Source: Turnera subulata (lineage: Eukaryota > Streptophyta > Magnoliopsida > Malpighiales > Passifloraceae). From it: DNA of 64,000 nt. Positions 33,513 to 43,635 of this stretch are shown in pieces (position 1 is the first letter of the stretch; each line of letters begins with the position of its first letter). A program made the position numbers and the translations under genes. The stretch spans positions 9,823 through 73,822 of the forward strand of contig JAKUCV010004430.1 of NCBI GenBank assembly GCA_028386065.3, read 5' to 3'. The notes under the pieces were generated by a model. That model searched no databases, was not told the DNA's origin, and saw nothing but the letters and a program-made list of their open reading frames with translations.

Positions 33513-35225
33513 TGTTAGAACAATAGCCCAACGCTAGAGGGGGGTGAAAAGCGTTTATCGGACTATTACGAAATAAGCAGGAAATAAATGCGGAATTGAA
33601 ACAATTGTAGGACACAAGCAATTTATCCTGGTTCACACACACACCACTTGTGTGGCTAATCCAGTCCTTCAAGAGACTCTCTTGAAGATTCCACTATCTA
33701 CGTTAAGCTTACGGGTGCTTAACAAACCGTTACAACCTAGAGTTCTAGTCCAAAGAAACTCTGAACCTGAGAGTTCAAGTCACATGAACCTCAACACTCT
33801 TGCATGAAGATACCTCACTTCAAGACTTCTCACACAAGAAGATATACCCTCTTCCTATGAATCTCAACAAGGGAACTAACCTCCCTTAAGATGTATAGCA
33901 ATACAATCACTCAAACAAAGAACTCTCACAAGAGTAGATATGAGTTACAGAATTTAAGCTCTAAAAGGCAACTCTCAAATCCTCAATAGGATATTGGCTC
34001 AATTAAAATTTGGATGAATGTATGAAATGAATACTTGAATGTAGAGAGTTGATTTTTTTTGAATCAGAGCTGAAAATGCTCAATTTGTAGCTCTGAAAAG
34101 TTATGGAGCCGTTTGAAATGCACTCAAGAAAATAGCTTTAAACAAGACATAGTGGGTGCTGAAAAGTTGTCAGAATAACGGTCATAACATCGATGTTTAA
34201 AGTCTCAACATCGATGTTTAGTCCAGTAAATTTGAATTATTGGACTAACGGTAACTAAAACATCGATGTTATCAAACCCAACATCGATGTTATTTTGATT
34301 CTGTGTAAAATCCTTTAAAGCTTCATTTGAAGAACATCGATGTTTGAAAACCAACATCGATGTTATTTTGCTTCTGTGAAAAAGAGATGAAAACTGATCA
34401 TTGAAGAACATCGATGCTTTAATTCACAATATCGATGTTATTTTGCTTCTGTGAACAAGAGTTAAAAGACTCAATTTGAAGGACATCGATGTTTTAAATC
34501 CAACATCGATGTTTTGCTCATGTAAGAAATATTTTCAAATGCAACGGTCATGAGAACATCGATGTTTAGGAAGCCAACATCGATGTTCTGAGCCTTCTGC
34601 CAATTTTTAGAAAATTATTTGAAGGCAGGAACATCGATGTTTAGATGTCAACATCGATGTTTTGGAGCTACTGCCAACTTTTGGAAAAAAGGTTGAAACC
34701 AAGAACATCGATGTTTGGGATGCCAACACGCTTTTATTTTGGCTCGGCAAAAAACGATTTTAAAGTCGACTTGAAAGAACATCGATGTTATTAATCGGAG
34801 CATCGATGTTATGACTAATTTTAAAAGCAACGACCATTATAACATCGATGTTACGGATTCCAACATCGATGTTATTTGCCTACTGCCAATTTTTGGAAAA
34901 TTGTTTAAAGGCAAAACATCGATGTTATTTACTCAAAAGATAGTTTGATGTTTGAAATATGTTTATGTGATGCATGAGCAATCTTTATCTTATTTTGAGC
35001 CAATGTCCTAGAAGAGTTGAGTGTTGTACCTTGTACAATTTATGAATCTAACTCTTCTTTCTTGGCTCTTCATTTATTGTGCTCATTCACTTTGATCCCT
35101 TGCTCTTGAATGGTTTCTTTTGCTTGAGGATTGGTTTGACTTCATTTCTTTTTGCTTAATCTTTGTCATGATCTGGAATTGGTTTGTCGATTATCAAAAC
35201 CTGTAATGAACCATGAGTTCTAACA
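33513..35225 (-). repeat. 3' LTR of Sirevirus copy C
   Basis: 1713 bp. The palindrome array spans 34183-34935. Relative to the 5' LTR it has lost one 12-mer near 34724 (replaced by a CACGCTTTTATT junction) and one whole repeat near 34925. Confidence 0.9.
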
Positions 35226-35553
35226 ATTTCTCCTTTTTTGATAGTGACAAACAACTAGAAGTATATGCCAGTATTAAAGGTATATAACACAATGATTCCC
35301 CCTAAATTTTTCAAATTATGATTTCCCCTATCTTGATGCATAAACTTCTTATCTTCCCCCTTTTGACATTAGCAAAAAGAAATGATGATGCGCAACATCA
35401 ATGTTAGCATAGTATCTACACCTATATATTTCTATGCTTGTTCCCCCTATCTTGTTGCCTTTAGGAAGGGGAGTACCTGCAAAGCAAAATTAGGGGAGCC
35501 TCCGACGCTCAAGTCAGTAATGTTCAAAAAGAGATATGTGAGGAATGCATAGA
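35226..35553 (-). other. Polypurine tract and 3' untranslated region of copy C
   Basis: The minus strand reads AAAAAAGGAGAAAT immediately before the LTR start TGTTAGAAC. Further purine runs (AAGGGGGAAGAT about 35364-35353, AGATAGGGGGAACA about 35446) may be extra polypurine tracts. A single AACATCAATGTT lies at 35396. Confidence 0.7.
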
Positions 35554-35968
35554 TTACATTAATGTAGAGTCAAGTATGCCAAGTTCAGTTCGAATTCGAA
35601 AGTATGACTCTTTGTCTAAGGGTTTTGTGAAGATGTCAGCTAGTTGAGATTTTGTTTCAACGATTTCAATAGCTACATCTCCCTTGAGAACATGATCCAT
35701 AATGAAGTGATGCCTAATATCTATATGTTTTGTTCTAGAATGAAGAACAGGGTTCTTCGTCAAACTTATGGCACTTGTGTTATCACATTTAAGAGGCACA
35801 TGACTAAGGCTTAGACCATAATCTTTTAGTTGTTGTTTCATTCAAAGAATTTGTGCACATTAACTTCCAGCGGCAATGTATTCCGCTTCGGTGGTAGACA
35901 ATGCAACAGTAGCTTGTTTCTTGCTAAACCATGAGACTAAGGAGCTACCTAGCAAATGAAATGTTCCA
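35554..35968 (-). pseudogene. Copia RNase H of copy C, with a frame break
   Basis: The segment 35841-35554 is open and has the C-terminal RNase H blocks CDNTSAISLTKNPVLHSRTK, HIDIRHHFIMDHV and LADIFTKPLDKES. The preceding TEAEY..CAQ segment (about 35900-35842) is readable but separated by a stop. The N-terminal part continues from the RT ORF. The normal stop is at 35554. Confidence 0.8.
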
Positions 35969-36975
35969 CTAGTGCTTTTTTCGGTCTAATTTGTAGCCTG
36001 CAAAATCAGAGTCGGAATAACCTACGAGATGATGTGTAGTGCCTTTTGGATACCATAAGCCAACATTTATTGTACCTACAAGGTATTTCATTTTTCGTTT
36101 TATAGCCTTATGATGAGACTCTTTAGGACAAGATTGAAACCTTGCACATAGACAAACACTAAACATGATATCCGGCCTACTTGTCGTAAGGTAAAGAAGT
36201 GATCCGATCATACCTCGATATTTCTTAATGTCAACTTCAATATCTTTCTCATCTTTGTCTAAATGTATGGAAGTGCTCATTGGTGTGGCCATTTGCTTGG
36301 AGTTGTCCATTTCAAAGTGCTTGAGCAGCTCCTTGCAATACTTGGATTGGGAGATGAATGTTCCTTCCTTCATTTGTTTGACTTGTAAACGGAGGAAGAA
36401 TGTCAACTCACCCATCATGGACATCTCAAACTCACTGGTCATCATGTTAGAGAACTCCTTGCACAAAGACTCATTAGTAGCACCAAAAATAATGTCATCT
36501 ACATAAATTTGAACTAAGAGAATGTTATTATGTTTGTTCTTAATGAATAAGGTGGTGTCAACCTTCCCTCTATTGAATCCATTATCCAAAAGAAATTTAC
36601 TCAAACGTTCATACCAAGCTCTTAGAGCATGTTTGAGACCGTAGAGTGCTTTCTTGAGTTTGAAAACATGATCGGGAAAGGTATAATCTTCAAAGCCAGG
36701 AGGTTGAGCAACATATACTTCCTCTTGGAAAAGCCATTTAGAAATTCACTTTTGACTTCCATTTGATAAAGTTTGAAATTCATAGATGATGCAAATGCAA
36801 GCAAAATACGAATAGCTTCTAGACGTGCAACAGGTGCATATGTTTCTTCAAAGTCAATTCCTTCTTCTTGATTGTAACCTTTTGCTACCAACCTAGCTTT
36901 GTTTCTAGTTATTATGCCATTTTCATCTAGTTTGTTTCTAAACACCCATTTCGTACCAATTATTGTATGATCCAT
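35969..36975 (-). pseudogene. Copia reverse transcriptase of copy C, one frame break
   Basis: 36975-36622 holds [34 protein letters not shown], a [15 protein letters not shown] block and [13 protein letters not shown] (the usual D.KTAFLNG has Glu where the first catalytic Asp normally lies). The frame shifts near 36610-36720. 36604-35969 then has LVQIYVDDIIFGATNE, the YVDD active site, and runs into the RNase H start (GYSDSDFAGYKLDRK). The Asp-to-Glu change and the frame break argue against activity. Confidence 0.85.
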
Positions 36976-37014
36976 GGGCCTTTGAACTAATTCCCAAACA
37001 TCATTACATTTGAA

Positions 37015-38529
37015 TTAATTTAGCTCTTCTTGCATAGCCAAGGTCCAATGTTCATCATTAATTGCTTCAGAAATGGTTGTAGGCTCAATTTGTGAAACAA
37101 ATGCAATGTGCCCTATGTTATCTCTAAGAGATTTCCAAGTACTTACTCCGCGGTTGATATCACCTATTACCGTGTCAAGGGGATGATCTTTGGACTCTCG
37201 CCATGCTCTAGGTAACTCTTGGTTGATATCAACCGTTGTTTCTTGCATGTCTTCCACTGGGCTTGGTTCTTCTTGTTGAGATGCAGCCTCCATTTCTTGT
37301 TGAGGTTTAGGTTCGGTTGAAGTGCCTCCTTTCTTCCAAACGTTGTCTTGCATATCTTCTTCTTCCTTATCATCCAATGACATCTTCTCAAGTGTACCTA
37401 CAAGATCATCACAGAAATCCTTTCGCGCCAAGCGAGTATTATTCTCTGCAAATACAACATGAGGGGACTCCTCAACACTTAAGGTTCGTTTGTTAAAAAC
37501 TCTATACGCTTTGCTGCGCAATGAATAGCCTAGAAAGATGCCTTCATCAGATTTTGCATCAAATTTTCCCAAATTGTCTTTTCCATTATTATGCACAAAA
37601 CATTTGCAGCCAAAGAATCTAAGATGGGAAATATTTGGCTTTCTTCCCTTGTATAATTCATAGGGTGTTTTCATGAGTAATGGCCTAATGATTGCTCGGT
37701 TTAACACGTAGCAAGCCATACTCACTGCATCAGCCCAGAAATACTTAGGAATATTAGCCTCACTGAGCATAGTTCTTGCCATTTCCTCAAGACACCGATT
37801 TTTGCGTTCAACAACGCCATTTTGTTGTGGTGTCCGAGGGGCTGAGAAATTGTGCTCAATGCCATGTTTATCACAAAAAGCTGAAAAATGATTGTTTTCA
37901 AATTCTCCTCCATGATCACTTCTAATGTAAGCAATTAAACAACCTTTTTCATTTTGAACTTTCTTAAGAAAGCTCTTGAATGTATCAAATGCTTCACTTT
38001 TATGAGTAAGGAATAAAGTCCAAGTGAATCTAGTATAATCATCCAAAATAACAAAAGCATAATAGTTCCTTCCAAAACTTTTAATTTGTGAGGGACCAAA
38101 GAGATCCATGTGCAAAAGTTGAAGTGGTCTAGATGTTGAGACAACGTTTTTAGAATGAAACGAAGCTCGCACCTGCTTCCCCTTTTGACATGCATCACAT
38201 ATGGAATCCTTCTCAAATTTAATTTTTGGAATGCCAACTACTAAGTCTTGATTAACTAGTTTGTTTAACATTTTCATATTAACATGACCTACTCTACGAT
38301 GCCATAACCACATATCATCCTCTTTGCTCATTAGACATTTTGAAAACTTTGATGAAGACTCTTCTAAGTTGACCATATAGATATTGTCAATTCTATTACC
38401 ATGTAGAATGATCTTATTATCACTAAGACGTTCTACGGTGGATGACTTGGAATCAAAGATCACACGATTTCCCTTATCACATAATTGACTAATGCTTAAG
38501 AGATTGTGTTTAAGACCCTTAACAAGCAA
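37015..38529 (-). CDS. Copia integrase of copy C, intact reading frame (504 aa)
   Basis: Open throughout. Starts with the gag-pre-integrase region (LKHNLLSISQLCD), then the HHCC zinc site (WLWHRRVGHVNMKMLNKLV, CDACQKGK). The catalytic core has LLHMDLFGP, a YAFVILDDYTRFTW block, IRSDHGGEFENN and the Glu in NGVVERKNR, consistent with a DDE integrase. The C-terminal part has FFGCKCFVHN and FLGYSLRSKAYRVFN, then a long acidic linker toward RT. Integrase inserts the cDNA into the host genome. The frame is part of a polyprotein, so the first ATG is internal. Confidence 0.9.
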   Translation of the reverse strand: MLVKGLKHNLLSISQLCDKGNRVIFDSKSSTVERLSDNKIILHGNRIDNIYMVNLEESSSKFSKCLMSKEDDMWLWHRRVGHVNMKMLNKLVNQDLVVGIPKIKFEKDSICDACQKGKQVRASFHSKNVVSTSRPLQLLHMDLFGPSQIKSFGRNYYAFVILDDYTRFTWTLFLTHKSEAFDTFKSFLKKVQNEKGCLIAYIRSDHGGEFENNHFSAFCDKHGIEHNFSAPRTPQQNGVVERKNRCLEEMARTMLSEANIPKYFWADAVSMACYVLNRAIIRPLLMKTPYELYKGRKPNISHLRFFGCKCFVHNNGKDNLGKFDAKSDEGIFLGYSLRSKAYRVFNKRTLSVEESPHVVFAENNTRLARKDFCDDLVGTLEKMSLDDKEEEDMQDNVWKKGGTSTEPKPQQEMEAASQQEEPSPVEDMQETTVDINQELPRAWRESKDHPLDTVIGDINRGVSTWKSLRDNIGHIAFVSQIEPTTISEAINDEHWTLAMQEELN

Positions 38530-38693
38530 ACATTATCAATGGAGGAAGACTCATCTTTTCCAACCGAGCGAATGCCTCCAAAGACAACGTTTCCTCCATT
38601 TGATGGCTTTATTTGCAAAAATTTGGATGCTTCTCCGGTCATGTGCTTGAAGCATCCGCTATCAAGGTACCAAAGTACACTTGATGCCTTCAA
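38496..38693 (-). pseudogene. Copia aspartic protease region of copy C
   Basis: Contains WYLDSGCFKHMTGEASKFL, the copia protease active site (DSG in place of DTG, as in many copia elements), and an overlap with the start of the integrase frame in another phase. The short length shows frame breaks on both sides. Protease would cleave the gag-pol precursor. Confidence 0.75.
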
Positions 38694-38699
38694 GCATAC

Positions 38700-40613
38700 C
38701 TACAACATCAAATCAATGAGATTTAGGTACCCAAATTTTCTTGGGTCCTTGAGTGTTAGGAGTATAGTGGTTATGAGCTTCTTCTTGAGCCCAATGTCTA
38801 TGCCTAGTGAAACAAACAGGAGCAATGTGTCATATTCTATTGCAATAATGACAAATGACAATTGGGTTATGCATCCTTCTAAGTTGATAGTAGTTACTAT
38901 ATTTCCTATACTTATGCACATTACTCACTTTGTTTACCTTAGGTTGTACCTTAGGTTTCCTTGATTCAACTTTATGTCTTTTAGGTTCATTCCTAAAACC
39001 TATTCCATGCCTAGTAGATTGCAAATTACCTAGCACAGAATTCAGAATTTTATGAGGAGTATTAAACTTTTTCAAGGTTGTTTTCAAGTTGTTCAACTTG
39101 TTTCCTCAAAGGTATACATGATGAACATTCCTCTATACTTTTCTTTTCTAGAATCTTATTTTCATCCTTCAGCTTCCTATTTTCACATGCTAATTTTTCA
39201 TTTTGTTCTTTTAAAGAGCCACATGGTACACATTCCTTAGGTGTGTCTAGAGTCTTATTTTCTTCCTTAAGATTCTTATTCTCATTAGACACATTTTCCA
39301 TATCGTTTTCCAAAGTTATAACTTGTTTCTTTAAACTCTTATTAACTTTAGAAATAGAAATGAATTCACTATAAAGCTCATCAAATGCATTTTGTAATTC
39401 TTCATATGTAAAATTTTCATTTGGAGAAGTGGTACTTACCTCCTCCGGTTCTTCCCTTGCCATGAGACATAGGTTAGCCATTTCTTCTTCATCGCTATCG
39501 GATGATTCATCACCGGAATCGCCTCCCCATGAGATGTATGCCCTTTGCTTCTTGTAGGGTTTCTTCTCCTTTCCCTCCTTTGCTTTGGGGCACTTGGGCT
39601 TGATGTGCCCACTCTCTCCACATCCGTAGCATTTGGGTGATCCGGACATCTTTCTCCCTTTCTTTACAAATTCCTTCTTCATGAATTTGTGGAATTTGCG
39701 GATGACAAGTCCGAGTTCCTGATCATCATCGCTAGAGTCCGATTCAGTGAGCTCTTGCGTCTTGGAGGTAGAAGCTTTGAAAGCTATGTTCTTCTTCTTT
39801 GGTTCCTGCAAAGAGGGTTTAAGGATAGTACTTTCATAGGTTAGAAGATTACCTCTAAGACTGTCAATGGTTGTGTTCGTTGTCCCGATGTTTTCATAGA
39901 TTGCGTCGGCTTTAGAACGCCATTCGGGAGTGAGGCATCTAAGGACTTTTCTGACCAAGTCCTTGTCGGAGTAGACCTTCTTGAGAGCATGAAGGTTATT
40001 TACGATTTTAGAAAATCGTTCGAACATCTCCTCTATTCCTTCGTTCTCCTTCATTCGAAAGAGTTCGTAATCTGCAGTGAACTTTTCTGACCAAGTCCTT
40101 GTCGGAGTAGACCTTCTTGAGAGCATGAAGGTTATTTACGATTTTAGAAAATCGTTCGAACATCTCCTCTATTCCTTCGTTCTCCTTCATTCGAAAGAGT
40201 TCGTAATCTGCAGTGAGGGAGTCGATTTTGGCCTCTCGAACTTGATCGGTTCCTTCGTAGGTGACCTCCAGCTTATCCCGCATTTCTTTTGCGGTTGTGC
40301 AGCAAGAGATTTTCCGGTAGTCATCGGGGTTGACTGCACAATAGAGCATGCTGATTGATTTGGCATTGTTTTCAACCAATATAATGTCTGTAGCGTTGTA
40401 CTCCTCCTCCGTCTTTGGCACTTGGATTTCACCAACTTTCTTCATCGGAACTTGATCTCCAATCTTCATGATTCGCCAAAGAGCATAGTTGTAGGATTGG
40501 AGGAAAATTCTCATCCTTTCCTTCCAGTGGCTGTAATTAGTTCCATCAAAGAGCAGTGGACGAGTGGTTGATTGTCCTTCGAAGAGTCCTGCATAATTAC
40601 TTGAAGAAGCCAT
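38700..40613 (-). pseudogene. gag: Sirevirus gag of copy C, disrupted by a 136-bp duplication
   Basis: The ATG at 40613 begins MASSSNYAGLFEGQSTTRP, then LLFDGTNYSHWKERMRIFLQ (gag N-terminal domain). The capsid-like part follows, with ENEGIEEMFERFSKIVNNLH and EWRSKADAIYEN. Next are a CCHC knuckle CYGCGESGHIKPKC (about 39635), an acidic GDSGDESSDSDEEE patch, a coiled-coil with many Lys/Glu/Asn/Leu (39420-39062) and a second knuckle-like CHYCNRI-stop-HIAPVC. A tandem duplication at 39945-40216 shifts the frame. Apart from this and the late stop the gene looks well kept. Confidence 0.85.
39945..40216 (-). repeat. Perfect 136-bp tandem duplication inside gag of copy C
   Basis: 39945-40080 and 40081-40216 are identical base for base as far as I can read. 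136 is not a multiple of three, so the second copy shifts the gag frame; this is why two overlapping gag ORFs appear. Confidence 0.9.
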
Positions 40614-40654
40614 AGAAAATTTTCTCTCAAACGGTTAAGTCTTTAGAGAGTTAG

Positions 40655-40668
40655 GCTCTGCTACCAAT
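40655..40668 (-). other. Primer-binding site of copy C
   Basis: The minus strand reads ATTGGTAGCAGAGC next to the LTR end TTCTAACA; it is a Met-tRNA-type site. Confidence 0.75.
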
Positions 40669-42403
40669 TGTTAGAACAATAGCCCTACGCTAGAGGGGGG
40701 GTGAATAGCGTTTATCGGACTAATACGAAATAAGCATGAAATAAATGCGGAATTGAAACAATTGAAGGACATAAGCAATTTATCCTGGTTCACACACACA
40801 CTACTTGTGTGGCTAATCCAGTCCTTCAAGAGATTCTCTTGAAGATTCCACTATCTACGTTAAGCTTACGGGTGCTTAACAAACCGTTACAACCTAGAGT
40901 TCTAGTCCCAAGAAGCTCTAAACCTGAGAGTTCAAGTCACATGAACCTCAACACTCTTGCTTGAAGATACCTCACTTCAAGACTTCTCACACAAGAAGAT
41001 ATACCCTCTTCCTATGAATCTCAACAAGGGAACTAACCTCCCTTAAGATGTATAACAATACAATCACTCAAACAAAGAACTCTCACAGGAGTAGATATGA
41101 GTTACAGAATTTAAGCTCTAAAAGGGAACTCTCAAATCCTCAATAGGATATTGGCTCAATTAAAATTTGGATGAATGTATGAAATGAATACTTGAATGTT
41201 GAGAGTTGATTTTTTTTGAATCAGAGCTGAAAATGCTCAATTTGTAGCTCTGAAAAGTTATGGAGCCATTTGAAATGCACTCAAAAAAACAGCTTTAAAC
41301 AAGACATAGTGGGTGCTGAAAAGTTGTTAGAATAACGGTCATAACATCGATGTTTAAAGTCTCAACATCGATGTTTAGTCCAGTAAATTTGAATTATTGG
41401 ACTAACGGTAACTAAAACATCGATGTTATCAAACCCAACATCGATGTTATTTTGATTCTGTGTAAAATCCTTTAAAGCTTCATATGAAGAACATCGATGT
41501 TTGAAAACCAACATCGATGTTATTTTGCTTCTGTGAAAAAGAGATGAAAACTGATCATTGAAGAACATCGATGCTTTAATTCACAACATCGATGTTATTT
41601 TGCTTCTGTGAACAAGAGTTAAAAGACTCAATTTGAAGGACATCGATGTTCTAAATCCAACATCGATGTTTTGCTCATGTAAGAAATATTTTCAAATGCA
41701 ACGGTCATGAGAACATCGATGATTAGGAAGCCAACATCGATGTTCTGAGCCTTCTGCCAATTTTTGGAAAATTATTTGAAGGCAGGAACATCGATGTTTA
41801 GATGTCAACATCGATGTTTTGGAGCTACTGCCAACTTTTGGAAAAATGGTTGAAACCAAGAACATCGATGTTTGGGATGCCAACATCGATGTTATTTTGG
41901 CTCGGCAAAAACGATTTTAAAGTCGACTTGAAAGAACATCAATGTTATTAATCGGAACATCGATGTTATGACTAATTTTAAAAGCAACGACCATTATAAC
42001 ATCGATGTTGTGGATTCCAACATCGATGTTATTTGCCTACTGCCAATTTTTGGAAAATTGTTTAAAGGCAAAACATCGATGTTTTAGAACATAACATCGA
42101 TGTTATTTACTCAAAAGATAGTTTGATGTTTGAAATATGTTTATGTGATGCATGAGCAATCTTTATCTTATTTTGAGCCATTGTCCTAGAAGAGTTGAGT
42201 GTTATACCTTGTACAATTTATGAATCTAACTCTTCTTTCTTGGCTCTTCATTTATTGTGCTCATTCACTTTGATCCTTTGCTCTTGAATGGTTTCTTTTG
42301 CTTAAGGATTGGTTTGACTTCATTTCTTTTTGCTTCATCTTTGTCATGATCTGGAATTGGTTTGTCGATTATCAAAACCTGTAATGAACCATGAGTTCTA
42401 ACA
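40669..42403 (-). repeat. 5' LTR of Sirevirus copy C
   Basis: 1735 bp. The terminal words TGTTAGAA and TTCTAACA are inverted. It contains the best ordered palindrome array of the window (see the array entry). Confidence 0.9.
41343..42104. repeat. Ordered array of paired AACATCGATGTT palindromes
   Basis: About 11 pairs of a self-complementary 12-mer. Starts read directly: 41343/41364, 41416/41437, 41490/41510, 41564/41585. The two members of a pair are 20-21 bp apart and pairs recur every 73-75 bp. Between pairs run longer spacers with shared words (TTTTGCTTCTGTGA, GAGCTACTGCCAA, GGCTCGGC). Each pair can fold into a 12-bp stem with an 8-9-nt loop. One-base variants (GATGCT, GACATC, CAATGTT) are few. 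Confidence 0.95.
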
Positions 42404-43143
42404 AAATTTTACGATTATTGTCGGACGTTACAAGTGCCTACAGGGTCACACACTTAGAGCTGTTGATTCGAGTAGGTGGTTGAACCGTGGTTGGACCATG
42501 GTTCGACCGGGTGTGGTTGGACCACGGTTGGATCGTGGTTGGACCAGGGTCGTTTTGGGCTGGTTTGGTTCAATAAAAGTCAGAATTATTGAACCAAACC
42601 TGAGTGCATGTGATGTGGAATCCCATTAGTGGAGACATAATGATGAAAGATAATGGGCCAATGTGTTGGCCATTATTCCCATTGTCTCTTAGCACTAATT
42701 GGAGTTGAGTAATCAGATTACTCTAGTCTTCTTCTTCATCACTTGAGTCTGAAAATTCAGAGCATTCACCCTAGAGAGAGCTTGAGAGAGTCTTGAGTTT
42801 CAGACACACCTTCTTTGAGAAAGAAGAGAGAAACACCACAACCACACAGCTCCCGGATTTCCGCAACTAGCACCGCAACCGGGAGAGCTCGGGTTGGAGA
42901 TCGTGTGACGGTTGCCGGCTATCACGGTTCGTGTGGATACCGTAGAGGATCAAGGTTTTCATCTGGCTCTTACTGATTCGGCATCTACAGTTGGGTGAAA
43001 GACCTCAACCGAACCACGTATGTAAAATTCTTAAAACTCGGTTTAGCTATCTTCACTTGGATCCTCCATGTGTATCTGGTTTTTCCGCTGCGTTTATGTT
43101 TGCATTTGAGTGTCAATTGCAAGTCCCGGATACTTACAACTTC

Positions 43144-43635
43144 TTCCCTCTTTAATAGTCATGGATGATTACTCACCTTTCCTCTTTTCTCAAATCCCCA
43201 TATAAGCATGAATTCAAATCCCGAAATAACAAGATACAACACATATATACAATACAACAAATGCCACACAAATGCACGTACCATTTATTGATTCAGAATG
43301 CATGAGATGCTCATAGGTATGCAGCTGGCTGGGGCCCAAAAGGTTGCCGCTAGGGAATAGGCTGACATACTCACATGTGATAATGGATATCGCATGAGGT
43401 CCAAGGCCAATTAATCCCCATCATTGCTAAGCATCGAGACACGGGTTCACTCTAGCCGCCAACGCTTAAAGAAAGCATTGTGGTGGACTCGGATTCCCTC
43501 GCCCTCTTACGGTAGAGGCTTCACATCAATCATCATGAATGCAAGGCACTTATGATGACAAATAAAAAGGCACACAACATTCAACAATCTCACATGGTCT
43601 CTTGAACCCACTACTTCCCTAGTGCAGTCGCCAAC
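43144..43635 (-). other. Leader and primer-binding site of a minus-strand Tat/Ogre-type element
   Basis: Immediately inside the LTR the minus strand reads TTGGCGACTGCACTAGGGA, close to the tRNA-Arg-type primer site TGGCGACTCCGCTGGGGA used by Tat/Ogre elements. The rest (43144-43617) has no ORF and would be the untranslated leader. It continues leftwards, across the copia insertion, into unit 2 at 26141. Confidence 0.7.

Larger units (their letters stand above)
33513..42403 (-). mobile_element. Sirevirus (copy C), nearly full length, minus strand
   Basis: 8891 bp from TGTTAGAA to TTCTAACA. On the minus strand: 5' LTR (42403-40669), primer-binding site, gag with CCHC and coiled-coil, protease, integrase, RT, RNase H, polypurine tract, 3' LTR (35225-33513). 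The gag architecture, pol type and the LTR end with its C-rich tract (CACCCCCCCTCTAG on minus) identify a Sirevirus. The two LTRs look very similar, which points to a recent insertion. No third ORF is present between RNase H and the polypurine tract, unlike copy A. Confidence 0.9.
26142..43138 (+). mobile_element. Ty1/copia retrotransposon (copy D), with nested Sirevirus
   Basis: Full element from TGTTAGTG to CTTACA with identical 5-bp TSDs ACTTC at 26137-26141 and 43139-43143. Order: 5' LTR, primer-binding site, leader with palindrome array, gag-protease remnant, integrase, RT, RNase H, polypurine tract AGTGGGAGAT, 3' LTR. The 3' LTR is split by Sirevirus copy C (33513-42403). The integrase-RT proteins belong to a common plant copia group distinct from SIRE; I do not assign the lineage more finely. 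A minus-strand relative lies at 59901-64000. Confidence 0.9.
32721..43138 (+). repeat. 3' LTR of copia copy D, split by Sirevirus copy C
   Basis: The two parts 32721-33512 and 42409-43138 together match the 5' LTR 26142-27656. The break falls in a TGAGATTTTACG word; AGATT (33508-33512) and AAATT (42404-42408) are an imperfect 5-bp TSD of the inserted element. Relative to the 5' LTR, this LTR lacks one of two GTGGAGACAT copies near 42630. Confidence 0.9.

Noticed and set aside
41343..42104. CRISPR-like array of short palindromic repeats with spacers
   Set aside because: Repeats are 12 bp, come in close pairs, spacers are shared between units and between elements, there are no cas genes, and the context is a plant LTR.
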